Part shown: piece after piece, positions 22,530 to 36,600 of the stretch
Numbering within the stretch: position 1 is the first letter of the stretch
Layout: every line of letters starts with the position of its first letter
NCBI GenBank assembly: GCA_007844125.1
Contig: CM017561.1
Span: 25,029,479-25,093,478 of the forward strand
Length of the DNA stretch: 64,000 nucleotides
Reading direction: 5' to 3'
From: Sinonovacula constricta
Taxonomy: Eukaryota; Mollusca; Bivalvia; Cardiida; Solecurtidae
Notes under the pieces: generated by a model
The model's database searches: none
What the model was told of the DNA's origin: nothing
The model's input: only the letters and a program-made list of their open reading frames with translations
Made by a program: the position numbers and the translations under genes

Positions 22530-23925
22530 TTTTCTTGGTTTACACTGACCCTTGTTTACAGTATGTAAATTTTATCACCTATAAATCTTGTAAATTAAAA
22601 AATTATCTTTCTACATTTCACTGAAGTTTTTGACACAATACACAACAATAGTTTAAGCATTTGTACATAATCATAGAATTGTCTCCCATTCAAAACTTTA
22701 GTGGTATATTTTTTAAGTGCTCATTTGGGCATATGCTGGTTTGCTAGTGGTGTACATTTGGAGAAAATCTTTAAAGTTTCTACTTTTAATAATTGTCTTA
22801 TTTTTGCAATATACCATTCCAAATATTTCATTTATCTATGAGTTTCATTCCATTTTTTAACAAATGTGTAACAATCTTGTAACAATTTGAAAATATATAT
22901 TTTTTATACTCATATACTTGCTGTGTCTTGTTTAATTTGAACCATAATCTTATACAATATCCCATGAAAACTTTTGCTGCTATGACATCATTGTTTTATA
23001 TCTATAAAGCTTTCATTCCCATAAGAAATAGTACATCTTCATAATAATAAATTTCATTTCTTATAGATAGGTTATAACTTTTTTTTACCATTAACCATAT
23101 AATCTTGATATAAACAAATACCTGTAATATCCAAGCCTCATAAACATTTCAAAAGCCCTGATTGACAATAAAGTAAGCTTTTATCAAAAAGGTATTACAT
23201 TAAAACAGTAAAAAAAAAATGATAAAATATAATCCAGAGGTTGTATTTAACAAGCACTTTATTTTTGTATTAACTTACCAATTACCTAAAACTGAAACTT
23301 CCATACCTACGTAAAGAAAGTCCTTTATGATTAAGTTTTATTCACAATGCACCATAACCATAAGTTATTCTTTACACAAATGAAAGCTTAAAGATGTTTT
23401 CTCTAACACTGCAATGGAGTTTTCCATGTTAGTTTTTAGAAAGGAAAGAGCAAATTTGAATCCTGCACTAATTTTTATTCTTTTGTCAGTTAAAAAAAAT
23501 GATTGGCCAGGTGCACCATGAAACCAATACAGCTTCTTAAAGTGAGCTTTACATGCTAGTACCATCTCTGCAGTAAAAATAATTTTAAAATGTGCAATTT
23601 AATCTTAAAAGCAGTATGTGTGGAAATTCACATTAAAGTAATCTGCTGTCTTAGTATATGTTGTATACATGCACCCACTTAACAAGATATTAATAGATTA
23701 ATAATAAGAGAAAAATAAATTAAACCAAATTCATACTTGGATACATTTTTAAAAGTATTAATGCATGTGCAAATATAGATGCTAATTTTTGTTAAAATGC
23801 TTTTTCACTTTTTAAGGCTTGCAAGATGGAATTTGTAGATTTAAGAAATACTAAACCTTACTTAAGAGATCTCCCTTAACAAGTGATTATTTACAATTAT
23901 ACAATGTTTTGCTTGTTTTATTTTT
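22530..23925. other. Intergenic AT-rich sequence
   Basis: No supportable exon on either strand. Short ORFs lack recognisable domains. Part of it may be extended 3' UTR of the neuroglian gene. Confidence 0.5.
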
Positions 23926-23930
23926 TAAAT

Positions 23931-24085
23931 AGATTGCAGTGGCCATTTATGATCATTATAGCAACATCTAGCTTTTGGTGGACGAAGACCCCACCGACGC
24001 ACTGCAAGTCAGCTGGAAGACCTTCTCACATTAAGTCCCTCGCCCTGAACGTGACTCGAACCCACGCAGTGAGAGGTTAAGTAGT
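23931..24085 (-). repeat. SINE copy, reverse orientation
   Basis: On the minus strand it reads GTGGGTTCGAGTCACGTTCA (B box region), then CTTCCAGCTGACTTGCAGTG and ATGATCATAAATGGCC. It is the second head type, as at 12885 and 60886, and the only core-sharing copy in this window found in minus orientation. Confidence 0.78.
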
Positions 24086-24509
24086 CATAAATTAAACGTT
24101 TTGTGAATAAGACTTAAGAATAGTCTTTGATTATAAAGCAAATATGTCCAATTTTATGGCAAAACTTACAAGAGGAAAGTTTAGTTGAAGGTGCTTGGTG
24201 AATACCCCAGAAGTATTAATTTATAAACCTTTATCTGTTTACATCCAGCTGGTAAGTTCATCAAATCGTTATGAAAATTAGTGCTATTTCAAATACCTTA
24301 TGCACTTGAACCAGGTTGATTTTTTAAGCATTTTATATTTTGGTATGAAAGTGGCATTGACAGTCTAGATTATAATTTTGTACAACTGCAAAAAAAATAT
24401 TAAAAATTAAAGGTTAATTTTATTATAATCAAAATTATTATTATTAGATAAACCTGCCTCATTACGTGTTTGTAAATATAACAATGTTGTACTTAAAAAG
24501 CCTTTGTTT

Positions 24510-24745
24510 TGTTTCTGAAATATATCGCAGTGATCATTCATGCAATGTCGGTTATTTGTGGCGGAAGACCAGACAAATGTTTGGTGCCAGGATAATGTGA
24601 CTGGGTGCGGTATCATGCAAGGTGTTCACGGCATGCTATACACAGTGAAGGCAGCACTATATCTGCTTCAAGTGAACACCGTCTCCGGATAACTGAAATA
24701 CTGTTGGTGGGACGATAAACCCAATAAACAAACAAACAAACAAAT
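24510..24745 (+). repeat. Dispersed repeat ending in (AAAC)n
   Basis: Ends GGTGGGACGATAAACCCAAT followed by AAACAAACAAAC, similar in style to the LINE tail at 53225. The body contains TTCACGGCATGCTATACACA and a GAACACCGTCTCCGGATAAC segment. Probably a retroposon 3' end; the family is not identified. Confidence 0.5.
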
Positions 24746-24749
24746 GTTT

Positions 24750-27690
24750 GGGTATAACCAGCAGCACAAGCAGGTAAAGCCTTGCTAGTAATACATCATC
24801 TATGTAGGCATCGTTTGTTAATTTTATGAGATAGCTGGAGTGGCTGATGGCTAAACAAGATTAGAAACCAAAACATGTACAATCTTTTGATGGAAAACAC
24901 TAAAATACAAATAAGTTTATAACAAAAAAAACAGCAAATCAAATTGATATTGCAAGCCAATGATCGTTAAAAATCAACAAATTTTTGATAATTGTGCTTA
25001 AGTTTTAAAAAAAAAAAAAAAGAAATCAATAGTGTCCTGGCTGTTTAAAGCTTGCCAATAAAAAACAACAACAAAGAATTCATTTTCACATAATTTATTT
25101 TTTAATCTTCTTTAATTAGCTTCTAATCATTAAAAAGTACAATTGTAAATATATCAACAAAAATAACAAGTGTATTGTAAAATTTTACCTTCGTCAGATA
25201 AGGACCATCTCTATCAAATGTAAACACTGACTCTTACTCTTAGCAATCATTTTCTCAAACTTACAAGCACACTAAATGGGAATCTTGGCATGAGCTGCCT
25301 TTCAAATAAAATGCAAAATCATCTCTGTAAATAATCATAAAGTACAGTCACAGACAATACCTGTCACAAGCTGAAATTTGGCAAAAAAATATGTTTGGAT
25401 TACGTCAGAAGAATTACCAATTGATCAAATACAACATAAAAACACTCCATGAATTACAAGGCCGAAAGCATCTAAAAATAACAACATAAATATATACATA
25501 GTTCAGGACATAGTTTTCTAAACAGTCAAGGATGGGAGCGTGTCAGTGTAATCTCCAGTAACTTACAAAGTTGAGTGACATTGATAATTTATATTACATG
25601 TTGTAACATACATAGCTTCAGGTAATAGGCGAGGACACAACAAACATAACTAGAATTATCACTAAAGGTGATTAATACCCCCACATGGGTGCTTGATACT
25701 GGAACTGGTAAGCTTAGAACCACTAAAAATACCAATAAAGTAACACAAGAAACATGCAACAGTGGCCTTGTCCCCACCTGCCCCATTTTCAATCCAAAGC
25801 ATCGACTTCTTAGAAGGTACCTATACAACAAGTTTCATAATATTTCATTCCTAAGTGAAGTTACAGAGCAGACACCATTTTTTTTATCGTTATTAACAGT
25901 TACTTTGACCTCACTGGCCCCACTTTAGATCCCAAAAGTCTACTTCAAAGAAGCTACCAGTGCGTTCATCATATCTCATTCCTAACTTAAGTTATTAAGC
26001 GGAAAGTTTTTTCTATATCTAGTAACAGTGATCTTGATAATGACCCCACCAGCACAAATGTTGAATAAGACCTCTATCTTGTGTACCAAAAATTGTTTAC
26101 ATCTGTGAAGGCTTTCATGGATTATTGTCCAGAAACCATTTTTCTTTTTTTAGTAACAGTGACATTGACCTCACAAGCCCCAAAGTCAAACATGACCTGT
26201 ATCTTATGATGTTACACGTGTACCGAAGTAATTTAAATCCACCAAGCAATTCAAGAGTTATACTCCAGGGACCATGAAAACTGACTGACCGACAAGCTCA
26301 CTCCTATATACCCCTGCAAACTTCGTTTGTAAGGTCATAATAATGGTTATAAAATTAAAAAACAACTGTAATGTGTGCAATTATACTATTTTATATCTAA
26401 TACCTGTGTTTTATTTAAAAACCTGAAACAAAAAGGAGTGGCTCCATACTTGGGCATACAGGCATAAATTCTATCTATAAAAGTCCAGTGAATGCAGAGA
26501 TTGTAAGGTTAGGAAGTCTGCAAGATGTCCCATTTGATAATTTAAAGCTTGGTAACAGTGCACTTTATATACTCTGTATTACATGTGGGACTGTATGCAT
26601 TGTTAATGGTCGTAAGCATTTTTTTTATAACACCCTGATGCTAATAGCTAACAAAACTGACCTGATTATCGACCTTTATGCAGTGCCCATTGGTGCTTTT
26701 GGACTGGTTTGATAGAACGCTGCTGGTTAAAGCTTGTGCATGTATGAGACTGACAGCAATATCTGATTAATCCCGATTAATCAGAACAGACAGCAGGTTT
26801 AAGGTTCAGCAATCTTTCTTAACAAAAACAACAGCATACTTAATGAAGCTGACAATGTCAAAGGTTGTCTAGCCTTAGACATGCATAGAAAAAAACATTG
26901 GCAGTATACAGCTTGTGTTTGTTTTTTCATGTACATGTTTAATACACCAGTTTTAACAGGAAAAAAACAAACATATAAATTATGTAACAACTTGGTCCAT
27001 GTGGGTCCATACAGAATGTATACTGAGTCAGACTGTCATCTGGAATTCAGACAGCTTCTTGGAATGGCTGCATACATTTACATCTAATTAAAAATAATAG
27101 CATCTGTCAATGCGATAAATTAATTTTAGCACTTACTGTAAATAGGATTAGGTTTATAGAATAGCCAATATAGATTTGAAAGCCAAATGTCCATTAAAGT
27201 CACAATAGTACATGGTATCACGTGTATCATTATTAAATATTGAACTAATTTAATTAGATAAAAAATGCTTAAAATTCTTAATATGTCTTCATGTAAAATA
27301 CTTCATAAAGTCTGGACAAGTACAAATAAATCTAAGTAGCAAAATTTTGCTTGTTTTTATTTGACTTTTTTAAAGTGTTTTAGGAAACTCTTATCACATG
27401 CTGTAAATTATAATACTTATGAAGCGCAAATTTAATATTGTTTTATAACAACCTAGCTGGAACACGTATTTATCTTACAGACATTAAAAAAAAACTTTTT
27501 AAAAAGTAAATTAATAAATAATAACATAGACTAATGATTGAGATTATAATTCATTATCACAACACTGATTACATGTTTTTTTTGGTCAATTTAATTAACA
27601 TAGCAGATGACATACAGTCTATTCTGATGGATCACACAATTACTGTGTGTAACAGTAAGAGTGACAGCCAAACTTATGCCACCCTTTTCC
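24750..27690. other. Intergenic region between neuroglian and ARL6
   Basis: AT-rich DNA holding a poly(A) tract near 25005 and the diverged repeat above. A minus-strand AATAAA (27356-27361) could end the ARL6 transcript. No further gene seen. Confidence 0.45.
25840..26345. repeat. Diverged modular repeat
   Basis: Three or four loose modules recur, each with TCATTCCTAA(G/C)T, AAGTTA, CAGTNA(C/T)(C/T)TTGA(C/T) and GACC(C/T)CAC. The end has ACTCCTATATACCCCTGCAA. The layout suggests an old dispersed element with internal tandem structure. Modules are too diverged for exact borders. Confidence 0.5.
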
Positions 27691-27693
27691 GAT

Positions 27694-28275
27694 TCACCTC
27701 TTTTTCATGGCTAGGGAGCTCTTTAGTTGCTCTGTCAACCACTCTACTCCCTCATGCAGTCCCTCTCCGGTGATTCCATTAGATGCACATATATGCCAGG
27801 GTTTGTCCTTCATTCCATCCAGAGTTTCAAGCCCCATCAGGCTTGAGACCTTCACACTTGTCATGGCATCTCTCAGATCCATCTTGTTAGCGAAGAAAAG
27901 AACTGGAACTCTTTTATGCACAATATCAGGATGTTTCAGTAAAGATTCCAATTCATCCCGTGCTACCACCATGCGAATTTTGTCACTGCTATCTACAACA
28001 AATATGATGCCTTGACAGTCTCTGTAATACTGCTCCCACAATGTTCTGTATCTTCCCTGGCCTGACATATCAAAAGCAGTGATTGTGAGGGCTTTAGTTT
28101 GGAACTTTTCCACATTGAAACCAATGGTGGGTACAATGTCTGTGGACCTATAGTCTTCATTTTTCAGTTGATTTAATATCGTCGTTTTACCACTGTTGTC
28201 CAATCCAACTACAAGGACATTTGCCTCTGCCTTTTTTATGCCTAACCAGCGAGCGAAACTGTCTAAAAATCCCAT
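27694..28275 (-). CDS. ARL6: ARL6 (BBS3) small GTPase, intronless
   Basis: Arf-like GTPase that recruits the BBSome coat to membranes for ciliary cargo traffic. The ORF is 193 aa (human ARL6: 186). It begins [12 protein letters not shown] with Gly2 for possible N-terminal modification and a short amphipathic helix. The P-loop is GLDNSGKT (about 24-31), switch I has [10 protein letters not shown], and switch II is DMSGQGRYR with the Ser typical of ARL6 instead of the Arf residue. NKMD lies at about 131-134, and CAS, as in the ARL6 G5 loop, follows KPWHI. VTSVKV and [10 protein letters not shown] are nearly identical to vertebrate ARL6. Three extra residues occur just before KDKPW. The whole ORF is one exon with stop TGA at 27694. 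Animal ARL6 genes I know have several coding exons, so a functional retrocopy is possible. Orthology call is firm; origin is open. Confidence 0.95.
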   Translation of the reverse strand: MGFLDSFARWLGIKKAEANVLVVGLDNSGKTTILNQLKNEDYRSTDIVPTIGFNVEKFQTKALTITAFDMSGQGRYRTLWEQYYRDCQGIIFVVDSSDKIRMVVARDELESLLKHPDIVHKRVPVLFFANKMDLRDAMTSVKVSSLMGLETLDGMKDKPWHICASNGITGEGLHEGVEWLTEQLKSSLAMKKR

Positions 28276-30430
28276 ATTTGCTGTTCAGTCTACTGTTTAT
28301 CTTATTACCTCCCTTGCCAAAATATTCTCGTCACCAATGTAAACAAGTTCACACAGACTGTATTTTTACATTGGGTATACTGCTTTCTCCCGAGAAATGT
28401 ATTCGGCGAGTATTAAAAACACGTATGCTGTTAGGCAAAGCTGAAGAAAAGCTGGAAACCCCTACATTTCACTAACATACTGGCAAATAAAAGAAATACT
28501 ACGATTTGTTCCGACAGGTATTCGCCGGTATGTAAATATTTCCCACAAAGCAATGCAATGTCTAAGGTCTCACAATAGTATTGAAACATATGTAATGCTC
28601 AATTTAAGTAACAAATAAAACTAAAAGATCTAATCGCCTTAGACAAAAACTATAATAATTCTATCGAAAAAAAATTCATTTTAATATTAAACTTAAATTC
28701 TCGCTTTTTGAAAAGACTATATCATGCGTTCTAACAGCCGGTAATAAACAGATTTCTGAGACATTTGACCTTAACAGTTTTCTGCTTCCGGTTTGTGTCA
28801 GTGACCTTAGCGGGTGTTAGTCATAATACGAATGTTAAAACCGACGAAAACATTTCCCTGCAGTCTGTCCATAGACATATAATAACTCTGTCTCTACCCA
28901 TAACTTGTTTCTAAATTAGGTCTTGAATACCATTTTAAGTACCGTGATCATGTATTCAAATGGTGAACAGGAATCATCAGAGCACTGCTGAAACACGATC
29001 CTCTGCAAAACACTTATATAATTTGTTACGACAACTACATCTATTTTCGATGAGAACAGAAAACCGCGTGTATTTTGAATACGCAGTAATAAGAGAATTT
29101 CAGAAAAGGGAAATAATGTGCATGCGTAATTGCATTATTCGTCTATATAAAGCTAAATATATTTTCCCATGCACTATTTTAATTTTGGGTTAACCCTGTT
29201 TAAATTTCATCGATATGAACATGCAACCAGTATCGACAAAAATGCATAATTTGCACTGTTTTCCAACGTGACCTCACCAGGCGAAGTAATTGTATAGCGA
29301 CAGTGAATCCAACTGCACTGTAACAATTAACGCTTCAGTGCATATAGTTAACCTCTTTCACGCAATCGAAACACTGCATAATAACCAATATATTTGGGTG
29401 TTCTTTTTTCCATAATATACAAAGATATGTGCATTTTAACATACAATATGTAAAAAAAAACGGTAGAAAGACAAGACAAAATCGGAAAAAATATGCATTT
29501 ACTGCTGATTGAAAACATCTGCCCCAAATTAACCTGCATTTCTTCACATCGTATGCATTACATTTTACCAGGAGAAAATTAACCTATGTGCCGGTCATAT
29601 TTGGGGACGGGGATTTCGAACACATGGGGCCGGGGATTTTCAGTGTCCGCATAACTCGGATTTAAATACACTAAATGGATTTTTATAGGGCTTATATAAC
29701 ATTTCTTCCTTAGTCCATCTCAGAATCAAATGTCAACGCTTAACTTGTAGTTCCGTGTACAATATTGGGAAAGTTATTGATAAAAAAATAAACTAACTTT
29801 TAAAATAAGTATTATATCGCATTATTTCACAATATTGAAATGAAGGTTTCTTTCCGAGCTGTCAAATGACATAAGATGCTTAATAAATCTTTTCTCGGTT
29901 TAAATGAGTTTATCATTATGCAGTATTAAGAAGTCAAATAATAGTATTACAGCTTTAAACCATCAATGTTTAACCATTTTAGAAAGTGACCTTAACATTT
30001 TCATTTAGGCATTTGATGTGGTATTAATGGCACATTGAACGAAAAGGGAGATAATCGTGAAAACTTTCTGAGGATTGTAAACAAATCAAAATAAAATCAC
30101 ATTGAGTCTATTATACGTAATTAAGATTTTGCGTTGCACGTCCCAGACTATTATCGTATTTAACATATTCAACATTACGCCATTTGTTCGTCGTTTTAAG
30201 AGTAATCCACGTACGAATCGCGACGTGTAGACATGGTTTTGCGAACCACGTTTGTTTGTTTACATCGAACAGCTGATGACCTCTCGTGACCTTTCGACCT
30301 AACTGTCGACTTCATGTACCAGGCTAATTGATATGATGATTTTACTGTATATATGCATCATGACTCGTATATAGACCAGTTTTATAAACATTTTGGTAGC
30401 ATTTTGCGTTTAATGATAAAAATTGAAAAT
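28276..30430. other. Region between divergent ARL6 and UBE2H
   Basis: The two genes are head to head, 2.3 kb apart. No exon, tRNA or recognised transposon is seen. It presumably holds the ARL6 5' UTR and regulatory DNA. Confidence 0.5.
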
Positions 30431-30439
30431 AACATTAGA

Positions 30440-30573
30440 CTTGTAGGCGTGGCTTATCGTTCCACGTGATCCATTGCGTCACCAACTTTCTGTCGACATC
30501 CGCCATATTTGTTGTTGTTTTGGACATTTGTTCTGTCAAGAGTTTCCAGTTTGTGGCTTCATTTTCTGCAAAA
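30440..30573 (+). promoter_or_regulatory. UBE2H proximal promoter / 5' UTR
   Basis: Directly upstream of the ATG there is a GGCGTGGC box (30446-30453), an E-box CACGTG (30463-30468), a CRE-like TGCGTCA (30476-30482) and CCGCCATATTTG (30500-30511), a YY1-type element on the minus strand often found near start sites. The combination is typical of a housekeeping promoter. The exact start site cannot be read from sequence. Confidence 0.6.
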
Positions 30574-30626
30574 ATGTCGTCCCCGAGTCCAGGGAAACGA
30601 CGCATGGACACAGATGTTGTCAAACT
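30574..30626 (+). CDS. UBE2H: UBE2H exon 1
   Basis: [17 protein letters not shown] plus CT of the next Leu codon. The AAAATG context and the exact family N-terminus set the start. The donor GTATCC is weak. Confidence 0.93.
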
Positions 30627-33600
30627 GTATCCTTATTGAATGTTATATGCGTCAAATATCATGGATTTTTCTTCCGCACACCATAAAGACCTTTTATAGA
30701 CTTACAAGGGTATCCACGAAGTATTACTAGGTCAGCAGGTCCGTCAAAGAAAGCTATTGTTTTGCATGCATTTTTCACGATTTTAAGCCAATCATATGGT
30801 TAGTATTTACAAAATGTAAAAGCTAGATTTGTTAATGTGTTTTTGCAGCGTAGTTTTTAATGAAAGATTTTATCAATGCAATTTCTTGCAATTTACTATT
30901 TTCTTGATTCTGCGTAATTTCCTTTTAAGGCGTTAACAACCAAATAAAACTGTTGTAGTTTACAATGTGTAACATAGCAGAAAATTCAATAATTATTGGA
31001 ATGTTTCATCAGTCACCACAATGCATTATTGTAATGATTACAACTTGGTGTTTAATCTTGGTGTCTGGTGTAAAATAATAATTATAAGTTAATTGTATTT
31101 ATAAATCTACATGATAGACACATGTATCACATGTCTAAAGGGCTTGTCAACTTAAAGTACCATTTTAAGAGCTTCATCTTAAAAGTAACAAGTTATAACA
31201 AGCAGAAGCCTTATACTGGTATTGTAATCGAAGCAACTTAATTGTTTACATGATGATGTGATATAAAACCCCACTATGTCAATGTAACCTGTTGCATTAC
31301 CATGGAACCAATCAATGCAAAGTTAATGACAGACATATGTTCATTCCTGCATGCACAGATCAAAGATATATTTGATGTTTATCTGAATATTGATGCCAAA
31401 TAATTTGAAAACGTTGCAATGGTTTTTAATTCGCGTAACCTAGACAAGTGACAACAGGCTATTTTTAAGAACTGCATGGACAAATGTAATATAATGAGCA
31501 GAAGGTAAATTTATTATTTATTGTGGTTCAACAACAGTTCACAGTTTCAAACATAATTTTTTGAAAATTGCGCGCCAGTGGATTAGTGGAAGAGTTGCCA
31601 ACTTGTAACTCCTCTGACTGCTTAGCTGCTCACCATGGGAGATAAATGACAGTTGGAGGCAAGGGATTTTACGTGGGAAAAGCATGGATGGTTCTACCAA
31701 GACATTTGTCTGGAGTCTTCCTCCACCACAATAGCCAGACATCACTATAATGATCATAATTGGTATTTCAAAAACAAGACAAAAAATTAAAAAAGCTGCG
31801 TGTCTGATAACTGAGACCATGCTATTTTAATTGCTGCAACTTAAATCAAGTGTTATATTTTTTGTCATGATTTAAATTTTATTAGTTATAAAAGACAAGT
31901 TAAATAGACGTAATATTTCCAACTGATATTTGCATCTGACTAAAATATCTTAACATCATCAAAGCATTGAAAGCAAGCATGAGGTGACGATACTAGGCGG
32001 ACTCAATGAATTTATCGTCAAGTTTTATGGCCCCCCTGGCAGTAAGTGTTATATTAATTTATTACTACATGTATTTACAATTAAAATTTAATTAACAATT
32101 TTGGCAAATGTTTGCTGTTCGACTTGTCTTTTTCAGCATTAAATCACCAGTTTTGTACTCTTGGAAAGAGTAAGTGAAAAAAAAGGTGTGTTTAAAATTT
32201 AGTTAAAAAAATAAGGCTAATAATACAGAAAACATAATGTCAATTTGTTTGTAAGGTAACATGGAACACAAGTTATTATTCATTTAATATATTTTTGTGT
32301 ATTATTTTTAATAATTTCTATTTCAAAGTATTTCTAGAAAATGGAAATAGATCATATATATCACAATGTAATTCCATTTGTTCAGACTATTGCTGTGAAT
32401 TCATAACATTATATACTGTCAACAGGCTTGTTTTGGTGAGTGAAGTTACCATCTAAATGATATTAAGATAACTAATATTCTTTAGCATCCTTTCTTATGG
32501 CAGACCAAGGGAAGTGCTCAACCATAACATAGCCAAAGATAATCAACCTGATGTGCTGTTTGTGACTGTCAAGCTGACCTTTTAATGTACATAATGTTAG
32601 CATTTGTTCTTGCTGACTGTTCAGTTGTATGTTCCCAGCTCCATATGAAGGTGGGGTGTGGAAGGTGAGGGTAGATCTGCCAGAGAAGTATCCGTTCAAG
32701 TCACCATCCATTGGATTCATGAACCGAATATTCCATCCAAACATAGATGAAGTGTAAGTCCATCTTTACCTTTTACATCAAGCATACTTAGAATAAAAAA
32801 TTAAGGTGAAAGACAAGAAACTCAAACCACACTTTTTTAGGCTGTTTGGTAAACACAAGCGACAGAAGACATTTACTTTTATTGGAAGTTCTACACAAAT
32901 GTTAGCTGAATAATTATACAATTTTAACGTGGAAAACTCGCCGTGACATTATTGACTACCAAACTTAAGTTTATATCTGGAATATCCATAATACAAAAAA
33001 GAAAGAATCAGCATTAACAACTAGTACATAAAAAAGGTTGACTCGAAAATAGCTATTCTCTATGCTGCCACACATTTTGTATACATGATGTCATTCATCC
33101 CCCTTTGCACTTTAGTGCCACATCAATTTCTAATCAGCAACAACTGTCCTTATAGCTGGAAAGTTACTGCAAACTGTGTATCATAATCATAAAAAACATG
33201 AAAGTGCCTTGAAACCAAAAAGAACCTGGCCTCATTCCTTATAGTTCTGAGTGAACTACTTATCAAAAGTCAGTAAGTCATCCCACACCTATAACAATTG
33301 TACAATTTTCTCGTGCAATTGCTCTTGAAAAAGAATGCAGAAAACCTTTGATGTCATCTCATTGATTTAACATTGGGAAATCAAATTATTTAGTTTTTGT
33401 TTGATTCTTAAGTTAAATTGGCTTTGACCGACTCAAATCAATTTTGTGGAAAAAATCCAACAGTTGGTAAAACTAAATCAACAGAACTGTCAATCTTTGC
33501 AGTAAGATTTTGGGGGGTGCACACAACCTTATGAGGTCAGGTGTGTCGGCACTTTTGATGTGGTGAAACAGGTAGATGTTATATTTGGACTTGCACATGA

Positions 33601-36600
33601 TGTTTGAATGCTTGTCTGCTATGGCATAGATAGAAGCAAAATTGTGTAAAGTCAAAGAGGATCTAAGATTTAAGAGATCGAAGTTAACTTAAAATCTACT
33701 CAAATAATAATGATGATTTTATATTTTGTGAAGTGTTGGGACAAACTGGTACTGACGCTATGCATTGGAAATTGATTGTATGGATAGTTTTACAACGGCT
33801 AAGTAATTGCCAGGCATACGTTCAATAAAAGTGAACGGTTGCCGGTATGATGTCTGCCGCTAACGATGCTATTGTACAATTCATTGTCTTTGCTCACTAC
33901 CTTCAGAATCCATTAGTAAATGGTAGAGAACGTTAGCAGCTAACAGTTCATTCAGTAGACACTGTTAGCTTCTGTTCGCTAATGTTAGCGGACATTCGCT
34001 TCTAACACATGCCTGTTTATTGTTTTTCCAACAAAGATGAAATATTGATCATTTCATTTTGATTTCATTTTTAATCTACATCTTATCACACTTGTTACAT
34101 ATCTGCACTGACCTTTATTACTATAATGATTGTAAACTTAATTAATGCAGTTATGAGCCACTGAGTATAACTGATTCAATCAGATTATGTTTAGCAAAAT
34201 TTGTTTACCTTATTTTCTATATACCAAAACAACTTTAAATAGAAGCGATTGGTATTATTTGCGCTGACTTCAATTTTTACCTGTTTAATATATAGCGTAT
34301 TATATGTTTTAAGAACAGTGAATCATTTTCTGAGTGTTACTAAAGAAATCAAGTGGAAGTCAATTTATTATCACATTAGCAAAAAACAAAACCAACAAAA
34401 ACTCACTAATATATAGCAGACCTGTTTACTTCTATGGATTGTCCATATTTCCTACGGATTCACTACAAAAACTACGCATGACAGATTAACAGCGAAAATT
34501 ATACGGAAATCGGTCATTTTTGGCAAATAGGACCCTTTATCATTGATTATGTCTCTTTCTGTTCAATTAATCTAATTCTGCTAAATAGTTGCTGGATCTG
34601 TGTTATCTGGATGCTTATAAAATATCAGCAAACAAACAAGCGTCTCTCCTTGTGTAATTTATAGTCAGAATGTTCAGCGTTAACGGTGTACTCTCGGTTT
34701 TTATCTGTTGTCCAAGAGTTGTAAAAATGGGGAACGAAAGTTTGACAAGGCGGCAGCAGACGAATCACCAACAAAACGCAAGAAAAGCCATCAGCAAGAA
34801 TAGCCATCAAAAGTATTTAGATTCCTATAAAAGAACTGTGGCCCTGCCTTATACCCTCTCGGAAAGGTGTCCATTATGTACACTGCACCGTGTGTGTTAG
34901 TAACTTCAGTTGCATGCATGCCGGAAGGAATGATGACAAGAGACATGTTGACAGCAAACAGCACAAGGACTACGAGAAGCTGAAGTCGAAACAAAAGACT
35001 ATAACCGCTTATATTCCTCCAGCAGCTTGTGCAACACACCAACAAATACAAGTCACCAATGCAGTTCTCATGTCCCCGTTTATCTGCCAGTCTAATTTGC
35101 CATTATCGACTGCTGACACAATGACGAACCTAATAAAAAAGATGTATCCAGACTCCAAAATAGCAAGAGGTATATTTGTATTGCTGTGGCATTTTTTTTT
35201 ATCATTTTAGTAAAATTATACATATCACTTTGATTAACATAGTTTATGAAGATCAAGATTGTTTTGTTGGTTTGCATTAATTGATTATTAAAAACCAAAG
35301 AAAATAGCACCACAGACTACATTACCATAAGTGTAACATATACATAATTCTCACTTGTCCTCATTTTCATTTCATAACCTTAGAATGGTCAAATTAAGAA
35401 TTAGAAAGAACGTGTTTCTCCTTAAAAAGTTTAATATCTACTTGACCTGCACAAACTTCACTTGCCATGGCAAGCAGGCAAGTAGAATTTTACACCCCTG
35501 CTTACATTTTAAATCTTGGATTTATTTGTGAGATCACCCACTTATAAATTATATGTGTTGTTCTTGAGCTATACTTTCAAAGTGTATGAGGAGTTTCTAA
35601 CATGTCTTCAGGCAGAATATCCAAACATCCATACCCTCAGAAGGTCACTACAGAAGCTTCTCAGAAATATTCTGGTTAGGTTTGTCAGGCCATCTGGCAT
35701 TGCTAATAAACCATTAGATGACGTTGACTACCATGTTAAGTACAATATCAAGCCAAACTTGGAACTAATGATTGGTGAGTGTGCTGCAGAGTTCATTAAA
35801 AGGAAAACTGAAAACCACTTGAAAGACACCAGAATTCAGGAATTCTATCAAAACGCTGTGTGTTACTTCACAGCAGCATGGGTCTATATAAAAAAGAAAC
35901 TGCCTTTGAATGAGCCACTTCTTCAGCTTGCAACCAGCAATGCCAACCAGTCTGTTGTATTTCATCGAGAGATTCTCTTGCCTTCTACCAAAGGATGTAA
36001 CAAAGGACAGAGTGATTGAACAGTTTGCTGCCTACCAGTCAACTGACCTGAAAACTGCTGTTAGCAAGAAAGTGTTGAAAGATAGGATGGATGAACTGTG
36101 GAAACAAATTGGTCTCCTGACTGATGAAAACAGTAACACTTTGTTTCATGAGTTGTCATAGGTTATGCTGGCAGTTTTGACCATTCCACATAGTAGTGCC
36201 CATTGCGAGTGAGTATTTTCAACTATCCGTAAGAACAGAACTGGGTCATGATAAAATACGAATGTATGTGCTGACCCTTAAATAAACTAGTTATAGATAG
36301 ATAAGAACAGAACTGATCAGAGGAGCAGTCTTAATGATGTCACTCTGCAAACACTTCTTACCTTGAAGTCCCATGCTGGAAACTTCCTTGACAAAGGGTA
36401 CAGTTCCCAACAGTTGACAAAACTGAAGAGTGTTTACTACAGATCTCTTTCTGAGTGAACTCTCCATGTAGACTACAAATTAAAGTAAAGGATTGTAGTT
36501 TGCCTTAATGATCTGTCTTTTAGTCAGTTTACTAAGGGTTTTGAAATAGAACAGTTTACATCTCAACTGAATACTGCTGATGTGACGCATTGTGATTTTT

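Noticed and set aside
25589..25928. Overlapping ORFs on both strands near 25.6-25.9 kb
   Set aside because: Within a diverged repeat region, with no domain and no splice or start support.
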